Source of the DNA: Cladophialophora immunda
Lineage: Eukaryota; Ascomycota; Eurotiomycetes; Chaetothyriales; Herpotrichiellaceae
Assembly: GCF_000835495.1 (NCBI RefSeq)
Contig: NW_015622549.1
Coordinates: 124,001-188,000 of the forward strand
DNA length: 64,000 nucleotides
Direction: 5' to 3'
Shown here: positions 29,771 through 42,451 of the stretch, in pieces
Position numbering within the stretch: the stretch's first letter is position 1
How the letters are laid out: each line of letters starts with the position of its first letter
Notes under the pieces: model-generated
Seen by the model: the letters and a program-made list of their open reading frames with translations, nothing else
Told to the model about the DNA's origin: nothing
Databases searched by the model: none
Translations under genes and position numbers: made by a program

Positions 29771-32700
29771 TCAAACCACCAGGTACTTCTCCGTGACTTC
29801 TCTGGCCATCTGCGGATTCCCGCTCAAAGCGTACATCGTCTGAATCGCATATGCTGCTTCCATTGTGAACTCCGCCGGGCTCACGTCCATATCCTTGCCC
29901 CTCTCTGCAGAGATAGCAGGGTCAGGAGCTGAGAGATTGGCGGAAGGGGCCGAGAGCGAAAGGATTTTCTCATACGCGCGCACCGCCAGATCCGACAAAC
30001 CCAGCATGTGCCAGCATCTTGCACGATTGAACGCGATCTCACGCTCAACCAGAAATTCCAGACCTTCCAAATCCGCCCTGGCCATGTCTGCATCATCATG
30101 ACGGGTTTGCTGTCCTTGTATGCGCTTTTGCATCCACCGCCTCCTCGCATCGGCATACTCCTCGAAGAACGCCCACCCCTGCAACAAACACATATGACGA
30201 TTCTCGCTGTGTTTTTTGAGCGTCTCATGCATGTAGCTCAGTGAGATACTGAGCAGCAGCGCAGGGTTTTCGGGACTGAGAGAAAGCGCACGATAGAAGT
30301 ACGAAAGGGCGCTGGTAAACCCACCACCCGCGTATAGGACGTGCCCGTACAGCATTAGGAGGTCAACATTCATTTCCTTCGTTTTCGTCATGTTTTGGCG
30401 CTGATGCTGCTGACTTTGCACATCCTTCTCGTGAGGGACAGGCGCCTCTTCATCGTTGTCTCTGTTGCGGGAGGCGTTTTCCGCGCCGCTCTGGCGCATG
30501 AAGTCCGGCACTGGTCCGTAACCTTCTGGATCATAATCGATCGGCAGGTTCGCATCCATTTGCACAATCTGCTTGAAGAGGTATTGGTGGGTGGCGCGAC
30601 TACGGAACGCCGCACCAGGACGAGTGAAGAGCAGATTCATGGCAGCGAAGAGACGATATCCCTCAGAGTTGAATTGAAATGTTCGCAGAAACCACCGTAA
30701 TACCACGGTGGACATGGTCCGTTCGTCCTGTAGGGCAAGAGTACAGGCAAGATATGTGACATAAATATGCAGCAGAGCCTGTTGATCTTGATTCCAAACC
30801 GCGCAATCCAACGCAGCATTGACAATGGTGTAGCACCGATGCTGAGCGTCTACCTCAGGAGACTGGGCAAGCAGAAGAGAGTACTCGAGAAAAACATCCA
30901 GCCAATTTGAGAAGGGGATTTCGCGGTATTCAGTAGGCATGGACGATTCGACAGTAGGGATGGGAAAGTCTTGATCCACTTCGACGCCGTCTTGACCATT
31001 CTCTTGATCTCTCTCCCATCTTTGGCGTGTGCCGGCATTGGCGGCTTCCTGGTAAAGGCCGTCCAACGACTGATTTCGCTCTTTAGAGTAAAACGGCCGG
31101 TTGCTTCGGAAGTCCGTAATGAGGGAGTCAGCACAGTCCATCCAGGTGTTCCTTGCTATTTCATCGCCAGCTCTCACTGCTTCTGTGTTGTAGACCAAGT
31201 CGCTATAGAGTCTGTTGATCGTTTCGGTTCGGTGGGCCTCTCTTTCTTCTATGGTCATTCGTTTTGTTCTGGTTTTGCCTTGCACTCGCGAACGGGGTGC
31301 TTGCCGATCCTTTCTCTTCCGTGCCACGTTCTGGGCTGTCTGGCCGGCGATCTCACGATCCATCATTGGCGGCAGGTCGCGCCCGGCTCGACCAAGCTGA
31401 AATTGCTCATCTGACTGATCGTCTTGGGCATCCTCGTATTCATCTTCGAGTCCGCCTTCAGTCTCTCCTTGCCCATGGATCGCCCCCTTCGACAGCATCG
31501 ATACTGCCTTCCGAGTCCTGCGTGTCTTCTTCATTCTTCTTTGGAGCTTGCTCTCGATACGGTCAACAGGTGTACCTCCAACAACTTCGCCAGGGAGGTT
31601 GAATGCTTCCTTCAGAGCACTTTCCGCTTCCTCACGAGCTAGGCGCTGTTCTTTGCGCTCATATTTGCGGCGGTCAGTTTTAGCAAGGAAGCTGTCGGCG
31701 ACACGGACCGCTTCCCGAGCATTCTCCATTGCCTTTTCTTTGTCACCGAATTCGGCGTAGAGCCGCGAAAGCTGAGTGCGTGCCTCGACACATTTTTCAT
31801 CTCCAGCCTTAGCCTCCTCATAGTACTCCACCGCGTGTAGCTTGTCGCCACAAAGATAAGCGTTGGCTGCGATACCTAGCCAAAATTCCGTATGAGAATA
31901 TGCGTTGGTGTCCTTTAGGGCTTCATAGAAACGTAGTGCCTGGTTGTGTTCTTTGGCTTCCTGCAAGGCTTGGGCAACCTCGAGGAACAAATCCGGGTAA
32001 TCGTACACACTTGCACCTTCATCCCTGGCTTCCGGTTCAAGCCATTCAAAATGTGCCAGCGCCTCGTCTAACCCATCTCGACCCTGCTTCAGACGAAGTA
32101 TCCCTAGTCTAACCCTCAGTTCTAAGGGGAGTCCAGGGCCGTAGGCATCCGATGAATATTTGCCAACGACAAATTCAGGCACGAGGACTCGTCGAGGTTC
32201 ATCTTCCGAGTCAAACTCTCGGTCATCATCGGTAAAGTGATCCCAATAAGCTTCTTCCTCTCGTCCCAAGAGCCACCGTGACAACTGTTTCAAGGTTTTC
32301 AAAGCGTTCACGATGGCTAAATCAGGAGGTTCTTCAAGGGCAAGGATTTGCACGTAGACCAGAATGTCAGCCCAGGTGAAAGACTCTTCGCCCTCGAATC
32401 CGTTCTCCCGGTAGTAACTTAAGGTGTCCTCATAGACTTGTTTTGCTCTTTCCAGATCCCTGGTTTCAATGCATATCTCTGCAATCTGCCTCAGGACACT
32501 AGAGTTTCTGGGCATTCGTTCGAGTATAGCTTCCAAGTCTCTCATGGCTTTGGTGTAATTCGAAAGTTCTCTGCTGACCGCGGCTCGTTGAAAGCGAGCT
32601 TCCAAGTGCTCTCGGTCCGTGTGGATAATTCGAGCATAGCAGTAACTGGCTTGTTGCAAGGCAGTCTCTCGTTTGCCCTTTGACCTGTGGAGACACGCAT

Positions 32701-33715
32701 TGGCCGCTTGAATCCATACTTCTGGATCTGTTGGTATGGTGTGAGCGCCGCTAAAAAGTGCAGCGATAGCCTTTTCGTCTTCGTCTCGAGAGAAGTATAT
32801 CTCAGAAAGCAGGGCATGAGCAGAATAGATTTCAGGATTAACCGCGATCGCCTGCAAGATTAAGTCAAGCGCTTTCTCGGTGTCTTGATCGTCGATGAAG
32901 GCAATGGTAGCTTGGCTATAGAGGTCGTTGAATTCCGGCCCCGGGTCGAGGGCTGGTCGAGGGCCAATCTTCATGCCTTTGCTCCAACCACCCCGAGGCC
33001 CCATTCCTTTCTTACGTCGTTTTCTGGGTTGACGATCAGACAATGCCAACCTTGGACGCCCTCTCTTCCGTCCTCTGGTGGGGGAAGCAGGGTCGTCTTC
33101 CACTGGTTCTGAGGGCAGTCCTGGGACTCCATGATCGTCAACAGACGTATCACTGTCTTCTCCGACAAGAGCCCGCTCTATCCCGGGGAGTTGCCTTTCA
33201 TTCTGGCTCGAGTGCTCAGCACGAGCGACATTGAGATGGTGGACCGCGGAGGGAAACGGAATGTAGCCCGCATGGTTATCATGAGTTGCGTTGGCCGAGA
33301 ACAGAGATGTATGCTGCGGCTGACTCAAAGACTGTTGAGGATAAGAGGGAGGATTCAGGACGTATGATTCAGAAGCCAGGAGTGGCTGAGAAAAAGCAAA
33401 GCTGTAGTTCGGTGGCGACGCTGGAGGCTGCAGCAACGATGCATGGTCGTGGAACACTACTCGTCTTGCAGACAAGGTGTGGTGCAGTGACGTTGGGCTC
33501 GGCAGTAATGCTTGTGAGGGTGGATAGGGAGGCAGTCCTCGAAGGGGGCTCACGAGGCTAGGAATATAGCCGTCAAATGCCGCCGGCATCGTTTCATCTG
33601 GCGCGACTGGAGGGTTGTGGCCTATGTAGGGATATGGCGGTGCAGTGGACGAGGAGCCATCGCCAGCCGGACGTGACGACCCCTGGAAGCTCAAGTGGTT
33701 CATGTCGCATGGCAA
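29771..33715 (-). CDS. tfc4: TFIIIC subunit tau131 (Tfc4/Sfc4), TPR protein
   Basis: An uninterrupted 1314-aa frame; ATG 33700 is an alternative start five codons in. The first 200 residues are Pro/Ser-rich and disordered. A basic patch (RGRKRGRPRL, QPRKRRKKGMGPRGGW) and FNDLYSQATIAFIDDQDTEKAL introduce the TPR arrays, for example ALDLILQAIAVNPEIYSAHA and ALSYFYRALSLSPENPALLL. A charged linker (about residues 740-860, KLQRRMKKTRRTRKA) splits the N- and C-terminal arrays. Tau131 binds the A-box side of tRNA genes and recruits TFIIIB for RNA polymerase III. It is longer than S. pombe Sfc4 because of the N-terminal tail. Confidence 0.93.
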   Translation of the reverse strand: MPCDMNHLSFQGSSRPAGDGSSSTAPPYPYIGHNPPVAPDETMPAAFDGYIPSLVSPLRGLPPYPPSQALLPSPTSLHHTLSARRVVFHDHASLLQPPASPPNYSFAFSQPLLASESYVLNPPSYPQQSLSQPQHTSLFSANATHDNHAGYIPFPSAVHHLNVARAEHSSQNERQLPGIERALVGEDSDTSVDDHGVPGLPSEPVEDDPASPTRGRKRGRPRLALSDRQPRKRRKKGMGPRGGWSKGMKIGPRPALDPGPEFNDLYSQATIAFIDDQDTEKALDLILQAIAVNPEIYSAHALLSEIYFSRDEDEKAIAALFSGAHTIPTDPEVWIQAANACLHRSKGKRETALQQASYCYARIIHTDREHLEARFQRAAVSRELSNYTKAMRDLEAILERMPRNSSVLRQIAEICIETRDLERAKQVYEDTLSYYRENGFEGEESFTWADILVYVQILALEEPPDLAIVNALKTLKQLSRWLLGREEEAYWDHFTDDDREFDSEDEPRRVLVPEFVVGKYSSDAYGPGLPLELRVRLGILRLKQGRDGLDEALAHFEWLEPEARDEGASVYDYPDLFLEVAQALQEAKEHNQALRFYEALKDTNAYSHTEFWLGIAANAYLCGDKLHAVEYYEEAKAGDEKCVEARTQLSRLYAEFGDKEKAMENAREAVRVADSFLAKTDRRKYERKEQRLAREEAESALKEAFNLPGEVVGGTPVDRIESKLQRRMKKTRRTRKAVSMLSKGAIHGQGETEGGLEDEYEDAQDDQSDEQFQLGRAGRDLPPMMDREIAGQTAQNVARKRKDRQAPRSRVQGKTRTKRMTIEEREAHRTETINRLYSDLVYNTEAVRAGDEIARNTWMDCADSLITDFRSNRPFYSKERNQSLDGLYQEAANAGTRQRWERDQENGQDGVEVDQDFPIPTVESSMPTEYREIPFSNWLDVFLEYSLLLAQSPEVDAQHRCYTIVNAALDCAVWNQDQQALLHIYVTYLACTLALQDERTMSTVVLRWFLRTFQFNSEGYRLFAAMNLLFTRPGAAFRSRATHQYLFKQIVQMDANLPIDYDPEGYGPVPDFMRQSGAENASRNRDNDEEAPVPHEKDVQSQQHQRQNMTKTKEMNVDLLMLYGHVLYAGGGFTSALSYFYRALSLSPENPALLLSISLSYMHETLKKHSENRHMCLLQGWAFFEEYADARRRWMQKRIQGQQTRHDDADMARADLEGLEFLVEREIAFNRARCWHMLGLSDLAVRAYEKILSLSAPSANLSAPDPAISAERGKDMDVSPAEFTMEAAYAIQTMYALSGNPQMAREVTEKYLVV

Positions 33716-34401
33716 TCTATCACCAGCCTTGTGGGGAGCGGGAGAGACTTAGGTTTGGTGGTGGTGAAATCGTCTAACTTTTTTGCGGCAGTAAAAGCAG
33801 AGACTCCGTTGGCCAGACTCAATTAACCCGTTCGGGAAATTTTCTCCGAGCTTGGCGACAACCAGGCGAACAACGGATGATTAAGACAACCCCGGGCGAC
33901 AGTGGGCGGTAGTGGCACTGTGAGGCGCTCAACAGGGCTGGCACGGCTGGCTGCTCTTCCTACACCCAGGGGGGGTTGTTTGTCATGATTTCCACATTCG
34001 GCCCATCGAGTTGATCTGCATATACACACCACCAAGATGACGAGTCCAGGAACGACTCAGAGGCTCGAATGCCCTTCGCCAGGACAGAGGGGAGGTCCCA
34101 GCTCATCCAATAGCCGTATCTATACGAAAAGTGGCCGGGTGGGATCCCGGATGGTGCTCTGCAGGCTGCTGCACGCTCCTCTGCGTATCCGATGGCTACT
34201 CGCCGGCCCCTCCTCAGCAATATCATCATAGCTACGTGAACCCCACCTCAGAGTCTGCTCACTTGAAAACCAACAGCCTCCCCACACCGGCATGTTGATG
34301 GCTTTTTAATTCCTGACGTTTCCGTGGTTCTTCTGCATTCTCTTCTCACTATTCACTGCAATCTTTGCTGAAGCCAGCTTCCCCCAACCCAATCTATCAA
34401 A
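33716..34401. other. Divergent promoter region, tau131 and class III ADH
   Basis: A 686-nt head-to-head spacer; the stretch before the ADH start is C/T-rich. I see no gene or clear motif. Confidence 0.5.
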
Positions 34402-35982
<1,581 letters not shown>

Positions 35983-37301
35983 CTACACTCGGGGGAAAGC
36001 AAGCTTTGAACTGTGATGAGATTTCAGAAAGCATAGTCCGCGTCGACATGTCGATGGCGGAAATGAGACGTTGACTATTGATGGCGCCGGGGAGAAAGAA
36101 AAATACCTTCTCATGTATCTTGAGGATCGAACATATCAGACCGCCCTCTTTATGGAAAATCAAATCAAGCCTGGGCTGCTTCCGCTTTCAATATGATTTA
36201 CCACTACCAGTCGCGTTCTCTTGAGCATGTACAAATCTGAAGTTATCCTCTAATGCGTGATCGAATCTGCAAGGCTGTTCTTGGGTGAGGGATAGCATAC
36301 AATGGCCCACCACTGGGCACTTCGCCGGTCCATGTGACCTGGTCGAGCAGTGTGAAGGCTGTTTGCTGCACCTCTCGGACATAAGATAATCAAGCCAAAG
36401 TGACACCAAGCCACATGCAAGACTGTCCGCTTCCGAAGCGGCTTATTGAATGCCACACTGGTTTGGCATTTTTGCTCTTGCGCTTCGGCAATTGGAAATC
36501 GGTATGAACGGCAGATGGAACCAACGGCAAAGGGCAAAAGCAGGAGAGTCCTATCTCCGGACACGGACTGATCTCACCTCTCCTTTCTGTAGAAGTAGTT
36601 CAGAGGAGTTGTCCCCCGCGATCTTTTCTGTCAAAGGCGCGGAGAGGCGTTTAGAGGACACCTAAGGAGGCTTGGTTGGGTGGTTGTGCATGCTCTCCGG
36701 CTCCCCGGAACTCGTCGTCTGTGCTAAAACCGGAGCATGGCGATGCCGAATTCATGGGCACAAAGTGTGGCGATTTGGCGGCCATTCAGTGGTGCCTGGC
36801 CCTACCACCGGTAAACGTGGCTTTGAATTCTATTAGAAGCAGCTGACCCCTGAAGCGATCCTTTGGCGGTCTGTAATGTGCATGAGACCTCAAAGCTTGC
36901 AACGAGTCCTTGAGCACCGGGTTGGCCCATTCGACAGGGATTTTCACAAAGTCCTCCAACAAAGTACAAGTACACTATACTTAAGGTGGCGTTTAACCAC
37001 ACCTGTTCCTGCACTCAGATATCTTTGCCTTTCGTGCCCTTGATGTTCATTAACTTCGATACCTGCCTCTCAAGCTACTGAGTCCTGCCCCTCATTCACC
37101 CTGTTCCTTTCAGTTGACATGGCTCGGTGATAGCGTTCAACCATTTCAAAAATCTTGTGTTGATGCGAGGCCACCGCTTAGCGACTGTCAATGTCACCAT
37201 CATTTTGACTAGCCGTCGCTTTCTCAAAGCCACTCTGTTTCCTTGAACCCTCGTCTAGTTTTAGGACAGTGTCAGTTTTTCAGCAGAGGCGTCTCTTCAA
37301 G
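35983..37301. other. 1.3 kb intergenic region
   Basis: No supported gene on either strand. The final 250 nt are a plausible promoter and 5' leader of the GDPD gene. Confidence 0.5.
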
Positions 37302-38566
37302 ATGCGTCGTGTTGCCGACCGCCCGGCCACAACGCCGTTGTTGAGTAAAGAATTGGCCCAGCCGATGAATGGGGGATCCGAATATGGAACTCAGGGCCCA
37401 AATCAAAGCGTACCCTTGGATTTCCCTATGGGTTCGTCCTTCCATCCTCTGCATCAGGACGACTTCTGATGGTCAACAGCAAGCTGGACGTGGGCAAAAC
37501 CATACAATGGCAAACGGCCGCTGCCCCAGACCATTGCACACCGAGGCTTCAAAGCGGAACACCCTGAGAACACGATGAATGCTTTCAGAGGCGCCGTCGA
37601 AGTTGGGGCTCACGCACTCGAGACTGACATTCACTTGTCCAAAGATGATGTGGTTGTCCTGTCCCACGACGCAGATCTGAAACGGTGTTTTGGCAAGAAA
37701 GAAAAAATAATCGATTGTGAGTGGGACTATTTGAGCACCCTTCGCACAACCAAGGACCCTCACGTACCTATGCCACGTCTCCGAGACCTGCTTGAATACG
37801 TTGCACAACCGGGCTTGGAGCATGTTTGGGTATTTCTCGATATCAAATTGGACAACAACTCGGACGACGTAATGAGACTGATAGCAAAGACGCTGGCCTC
37901 GGTGGATCCCGGTCAACGAGCCTGGGAGGAAAGGGTTGTCCTCGGGATCTGGGCAGCCAAATTCCTGCCTTTATGCGTGAAATATTGCCCAGGCTACCCG
38001 GTATCACATATCGGATTCTCGACCTTTTACGCCCGGCAGTTCCTGAAGGTGCCGAATGTGTCGTTCAATATGCTGCAGAAGAGCCTGTTTGGTCCTTTGG
38101 GCGCTCGATTCATGAGAGACGTACGCAGAGCCAATCGCCCACTCTTTGCTTGGACGTAAGTCTGCCTGTTTGGGGAATCTTTTCTCCTTGGTCCAAGGTC
38201 TTGTTCTTTGGCAAAAACCCCGAGATCGAGAAATCCCTCTCGTAGACGCATATTCAAGGGCGGCGCTAACGCGATAGTGACGGTAGTGTCAATGACCCCA
38301 ATCTCATGAGATGGTGTATTCAACACAACCTAGAGGGAGTCATCACAGACGATCCCAAGACGTTCAAGAAGATCTGCGACGAATGGGACGAACAAAGAGA
38401 GCCAGAAGCCAAAATCACCTGGGCCCAGTGTCTCTATACGTTGTGGATATGGATTATGATTGCGATTTTCTCCAGACGTTTCAGGCGCAAATTCCCGGAG
38501 ACGGTCGAGCATTTCGTACAACAAAATAACCTGAGAGTGAAGCCTGTCGAGGCCGCCGAGGACTGA
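37302..38566 (+). CDS. Glycerophosphodiester phosphodiesterase with C-terminal membrane segment
   Basis: Three exons (37302-37431, 37480-38155, 38278-38566) give 364 aa. The GDPD core begins TIAHRGFKAEHPENTMNAF with the catalytic His-Arg and the Glu of PENT, and GAHALETDIHLSKDDVVVL provides further metal ligands and catalytic residues. LSHDADLKRCF and VFLDIKLDN continue the TIM barrel, which closes with VNDPNLMRWCIQHNLEGVIT. A single hydrophobic segment (LYTLWIWIMIAIF) followed by RRFRRKF anchors the C-terminus, as in the yeast Pgc1-type enzymes that degrade phosphatidylglycerol; the assignment to that subtype is inference. Intron 1 (48 nt) has a weak GTTCGT donor but a good CTGAT branch, and it restores the frame. 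Confidence 0.87.
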
Positions 38567-38898
38567 TCACTCCAGTTTGAGCAGCTACCAAATAGACTGA
38601 GGAGGAAACAAATGCCCTGGGTTGGGTAACATGATAAAAACAAAAGCAAGACTGGACTTCAGTCCATTCATAGACTCGAGAGATTTCATATCGGCCCTAG
38701 GTAGGCACCGAGCGGACCCTTCGTATTTAGGTACAGTACGGAGTAATACCTACCTACAAGTAGGTGGTCATCTTATGCCTGCCAAACCCCAAAACCCCAC
38801 GTCCTGTGACGCGTGAATTTCACGCGTCGACGTCCAAATTGTTATTTGCTGTTGTCAATGTCAACCATCCCCCTCCCAGTTGCACAAGCCGTGTAATA
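38567..38898. promoter_or_regulatory. Gamma-tubulin promoter region
   Basis: 332 nt containing an A/G-T/C-rich zone with GTAGGT/ACCTAC copies (38700-38767), including the small hairpin ACCTAC-AA-GTAGGT at 38752-38765, and the MCB inverted repeat at 38808-38828. Confidence 0.5.
38808..38828. promoter_or_regulatory. Inverted repeat with two MCB (ACGCGT) boxes
   Basis: Perfect 10-bp arms (GACGCGTGAA and TTCACGCGTC) are separated by one base. Each arm contains ACGCGT, the MluI cell-cycle box bound by MBF (Mbp1/Swi6 type) in yeasts. It lies 71-91 nt upstream of the gamma-tubulin ATG. The regulatory role is inferred. Confidence 0.55.
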
Positions 38899-40266
38899 AT
38901 GCCTCGCGAGATCATCACCATCCAGGCAGGCCAGTGCGGGAATGCAATCGGCTCCCGGTTCTGGCAGCAATTGTGTCAAGAACATGGGATCTCCCGCGAC
39001 GGAAACCTCGAGGACTTCGCGACCGAAGGCGGTGACCGCAAAGATGTCTTCTTCTACCAAAGCGACGATACACGTTACATTCCCCGAGCCATCCTCATCG
39101 ATCTCGAGCCGCGAGTTATCAACAGCATACAAAGCGGCCCATACAAGAACATTTACAACCCCGAGAATTTCTTCATAGGCGAACATGGAATGGGCGCAGG
39201 GAACAACTGGGCGGCAGGGTACGCGGCGGGCGAGAGGGTCCAAGAAGAGATTTTTGACATGATTGATCGAGAGGCCGACGGCAGCGACTCGCTTGAGGGA
39301 TTTATGCTTCTTCATTCTATTGCTGGCGGCACTGGTTCGGGTCTTGGGTCGTACCTCCTCGAGCGCATGAACGATCGGTTTCCCAAGAAGATCATCCAGA
39401 CATACTCGGTGTTTCCAGATACGGCCACCGGCGATGTCGTGGTGAATCCCTACAACAGCCTTCTCACCATGCGGCGGTTGACACAAAACGCTGACTGTGT
39501 CGTGGTACTGGATAACGGCGCCTTGTCGAGCATTGCGTCCGAAAGACTCCACGTCCAAGAGCCTTCGTTTCAGCAGACGAACCAATTGGTCTCAACCGTC
39601 ATGTCGGCTTCTACGACGACACTGAGATATCCGGGATACATGCACAATGATCTGGTGGGAATCATTGCGTCTCTGATACCTACACCAAGGTGTCACTTCC
39701 TGATGACCGCTTATACCCCCTTCACCGGCGACAACGTGGATCAGGCCAAAACCGTGCGCAAGACCACAGTGCTAGACGTGATGCGCCGCCTCCTTCAACC
39801 AAAGAATCGGATGGTATCTATCACGCCCTCGAAATCTTCCTGCTACATTTCAATTCTCAACATCATCCAAGGCGAAGCCGATCCGACCGACGTCCACAAG
39901 TCTCTTCTGCGCATTCGAGAACGGCGAATGGCAAATTTCATACCCTGGGGGCCAGCTTCAATCCAGGTGGCGCTGACCAAAAAGTCCCCGTATCTACCGA
40001 ACACGCACCGGGTATCGGGTCTGATGCTCGCGAATCACACCAGCGTCGCTACCCTGTTCCGGAGAATAGTGATGCAGTACGAGAAAATGCGGAAAAGAAA
40101 TGCCTACTTGGAGCAGTACAAGAAGGAAGCCCCATTTTCTGAAGGGCTCGCCGAATTCGACGAAGCAAAGGAGGTTGTGATGGGCTTAATTGGTGAATAT
40201 GAGGCGGCGGAGAAGGACGATTATCTCGACCCAGAGGCTGGAGAAAAGAAAGCTGATGGTGCTTAA
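38899..40266 (+). CDS. mipA: Gamma-tubulin
   Basis: Single exon, 455 aa, starting at the ATG at 38899 (the frame is open further upstream but not tubulin-like). It begins [19 protein letters not shown], with the gamma-specific [20 protein letters not shown]. The GTP-binding signature is [19 protein letters not shown], and [17 protein letters not shown] and [17 protein letters not shown] follow. Gamma-tubulin nucleates microtubules at the spindle pole body as part of the gamma-tubulin complex. Length fits the 445-475 aa family. Lack of introns is noticeable next to intron-rich neighbours. Confidence 0.97.
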   Translation: MPREIITIQAGQCGNAIGSRFWQQLCQEHGISRDGNLEDFATEGGDRKDVFFYQSDDTRYIPRAILIDLEPRVINSIQSGPYKNIYNPENFFIGEHGMGAGNNWAAGYAAGERVQEEIFDMIDREADGSDSLEGFMLLHSIAGGTGSGLGSYLLERMNDRFPKKIIQTYSVFPDTATGDVVVNPYNSLLTMRRLTQNADCVVVLDNGALSSIASERLHVQEPSFQQTNQLVSTVMSASTTTLRYPGYMHNDLVGIIASLIPTPRCHFLMTAYTPFTGDNVDQAKTVRKTTVLDVMRRLLQPKNRMVSITPSKSSCYISILNIIQGEADPTDVHKSLLRIRERRMANFIPWGPASIQVALTKKSPYLPNTHRVSGLMLANHTSVATLFRRIVMQYEKMRKRNAYLEQYKKEAPFSEGLAEFDEAKEVVMGLIGEYEAAEKDDYLDPEAGEKKADGA

Positions 40267-42451
40267 GTTGGCAAGTACAGGCTGAAATTCTGACCAAAGT
40301 CTCAAGAGTCATGAGCGTTGAATTATGGCCCAAGGGCGAGACATGTTAGCATCTATGACGACCACAATCACCCACCAAGATGACAACAGCATGTGGGACG
40401 GATAATCGAAACCACCTTTCGAAACGCATGTAGTCATGTTTCAAGCTTGGTTGACGAGAACAAGGATGTTTCCCGCGCAGCAGAGTACAGTGGTGGGCCG
40501 ATGTCGCATATTTGGGTCGTTGGGCGAGCCAGACTCCAGCTTACGCTTCTGACGGACATTTCCCTTTGACACTCCGGGATTGGACCGACCAGGCAAAGAG
40601 GCCGCCGCCAGGACAGTGGGAACATGCAGGGTCCAGATGCAGGTGCAGAGCGAGCATGGCCAGGAACTTCCGGACTGTCCCTTCCAGCACATGACCGGAA
40701 AATTATCAGCTGGAAGAACACTCTACTTGTTTGTGACCTGTTCGGAAGGTTATTCCATGATAACGGCAGATGCCGTTCGCATAAGAGGCCTGGAACCAAA
40801 AGTGTGGCAGCCATAGATACGACGTTTGTCCCTCATGCAGCCACACAGACGGGATCTGAAGGAGAAGCAGATGCGATATCGCATGCCGCATTTGGAGGAA
40901 GCCAACCAGACCGCCTTGGAGATGCCCAGACTAATGAAAGCTGCATACCAAGTGAGGAAAGCCGCGTCGCAGCTAGCTACAGGTGCCAACAATGCAATTG
41001 TGTTTAAGGAAGGTAGGTGGTTGGCCAGACTCGCAAAGTTATTGTTGTCCATGTGCAAAGCCGTTCTGCTGGTTGCGTGGGACTCCACGATTCTGGAAGG
41101 TCAGCATTGACAATAACAAGCGCACGGGCAGGTCAGAGACCCAAGCGCTGAGACCGACGATCTGGACCTCCAAGGGGAATGGCCGCTGAATGAATTGAGT
41201 TGTCTGATTCCGTCACACCGGCCGGGTCTGGCGGCTCGAAAGGGGAGAAGGAACAGGCTTAAGAAAGCAAGACAAGGAGGACTATTCGATTGTGTACGGC
41301 AGGGCAGAACGAGAGGACGGCGTACGTATCTGCAAACAGGAGACGCCATAGCTAAGGACGGGTAGATGAAGCTGCGCACCAGTTACTGCCAGTGACTTCT
41401 CCGTGGTTGGCTCTGGGACTTGGTTGATTTCCTGAGCTTGTGGCTTCGCCCGATACGAAAACGAATTGAGCAATGCCTTGAGTTTATTATTATTACCAGT
41501 AGATGCGCGATCATCATCGCCCATCAGCATCAGCTCGGACTGAGCGTCTTGCTGAAACTTTTGGCGCATCTCCATCTCCCTGTCTTTCGGTTGCGCCTTT
41601 CCCGCGGTGCTCTTTTGCCTCTCGCCCCTTCCGGCGCTGTGCGCAGTCTCCCATCGTTCCATCGCTCGCAGCTTGGATTTATCTCGCTCTTCTTCGGCTT
41701 CTTGTTTCTTGGAGCTGCGACCGTCTTCTACGGGTCCCACTTATTTGGCCTTCATTTGGTCTGTTGGAACCAGTGGTAACGGAACCACTTGGGTCCCCCA
41801 GTCGGTCCTCCCTTGCGCTGCTAGGTTGCTGGGTGTCGGGTGGCTCAAACTTGGGTCACTGAGGTCCCTGTCTCCGTACATCCCATCCGCCATCCGCTCG
41901 TTGTCAAACTCCGAGCCACTGGAGCCCGTCATCCACTTCCACGTCCACGCCCACGCCCACACCTCCGTGGGCCATCGCCTCAAATCCCAAGCAGCCACCT
42001 TTGTCACTAGTTCAACATACGACTAACTACGAGTAGCCACCTGCTTGCCTCATCTTGTGGCCTTGTCCCCTGGCTTGATTGTCCATCTGACTAGCAAACT
42101 CGCTACTACCCAGGCAGTACATTACACGACTCATCTGCACCAAACTCACTACCTATCTTGCCCTTCTTTCTATCTTCACTACCACCAACCTCACTTCATC
42201 CGTCGCTGTAACCGCAAACACACACATAGCAAGCCCGTCATCTGTCCTCTATCCTCCCACCTCTAACCATTATCACGCTATCTCTTATACTAGTATCACT
42301 CTCCATACTAGCCCATCCGCCATTCGTCATCGGTCACGAGCCTGGTTACCTGCGCCGAATCCTCCTCACCCGCAACCTCCAAATCACCCTCAGATAAAGC
42401 TCCTCTGTTTCTCAACGCACACCCTCCTAGACACCGAGTCCCATATTCAAC
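40267..42451. other. 2.2 kb intergenic region with a long pyrimidine-rich leader
   Basis: No gene is firmly supported. Minus-strand ORF 41282-41740 (charged) and plus-strand ORF 41420-41779 (one hydrophobic stretch) overlap each other and neither is recognisable. From about 42030 to 42450 the plus strand is strongly C/T-rich and probably forms the promoter and 5' UTR of the AN1 gene. Confidence 0.4.

Noticed and set aside
41282..42007. Two consecutive minus-strand ORFs in one frame separated by one stop
   Set aside because: Composition is protein-like, but there is no ATG at the second part, no intron that removes the stop and no recognisable domain. The opposite strand is equally open.
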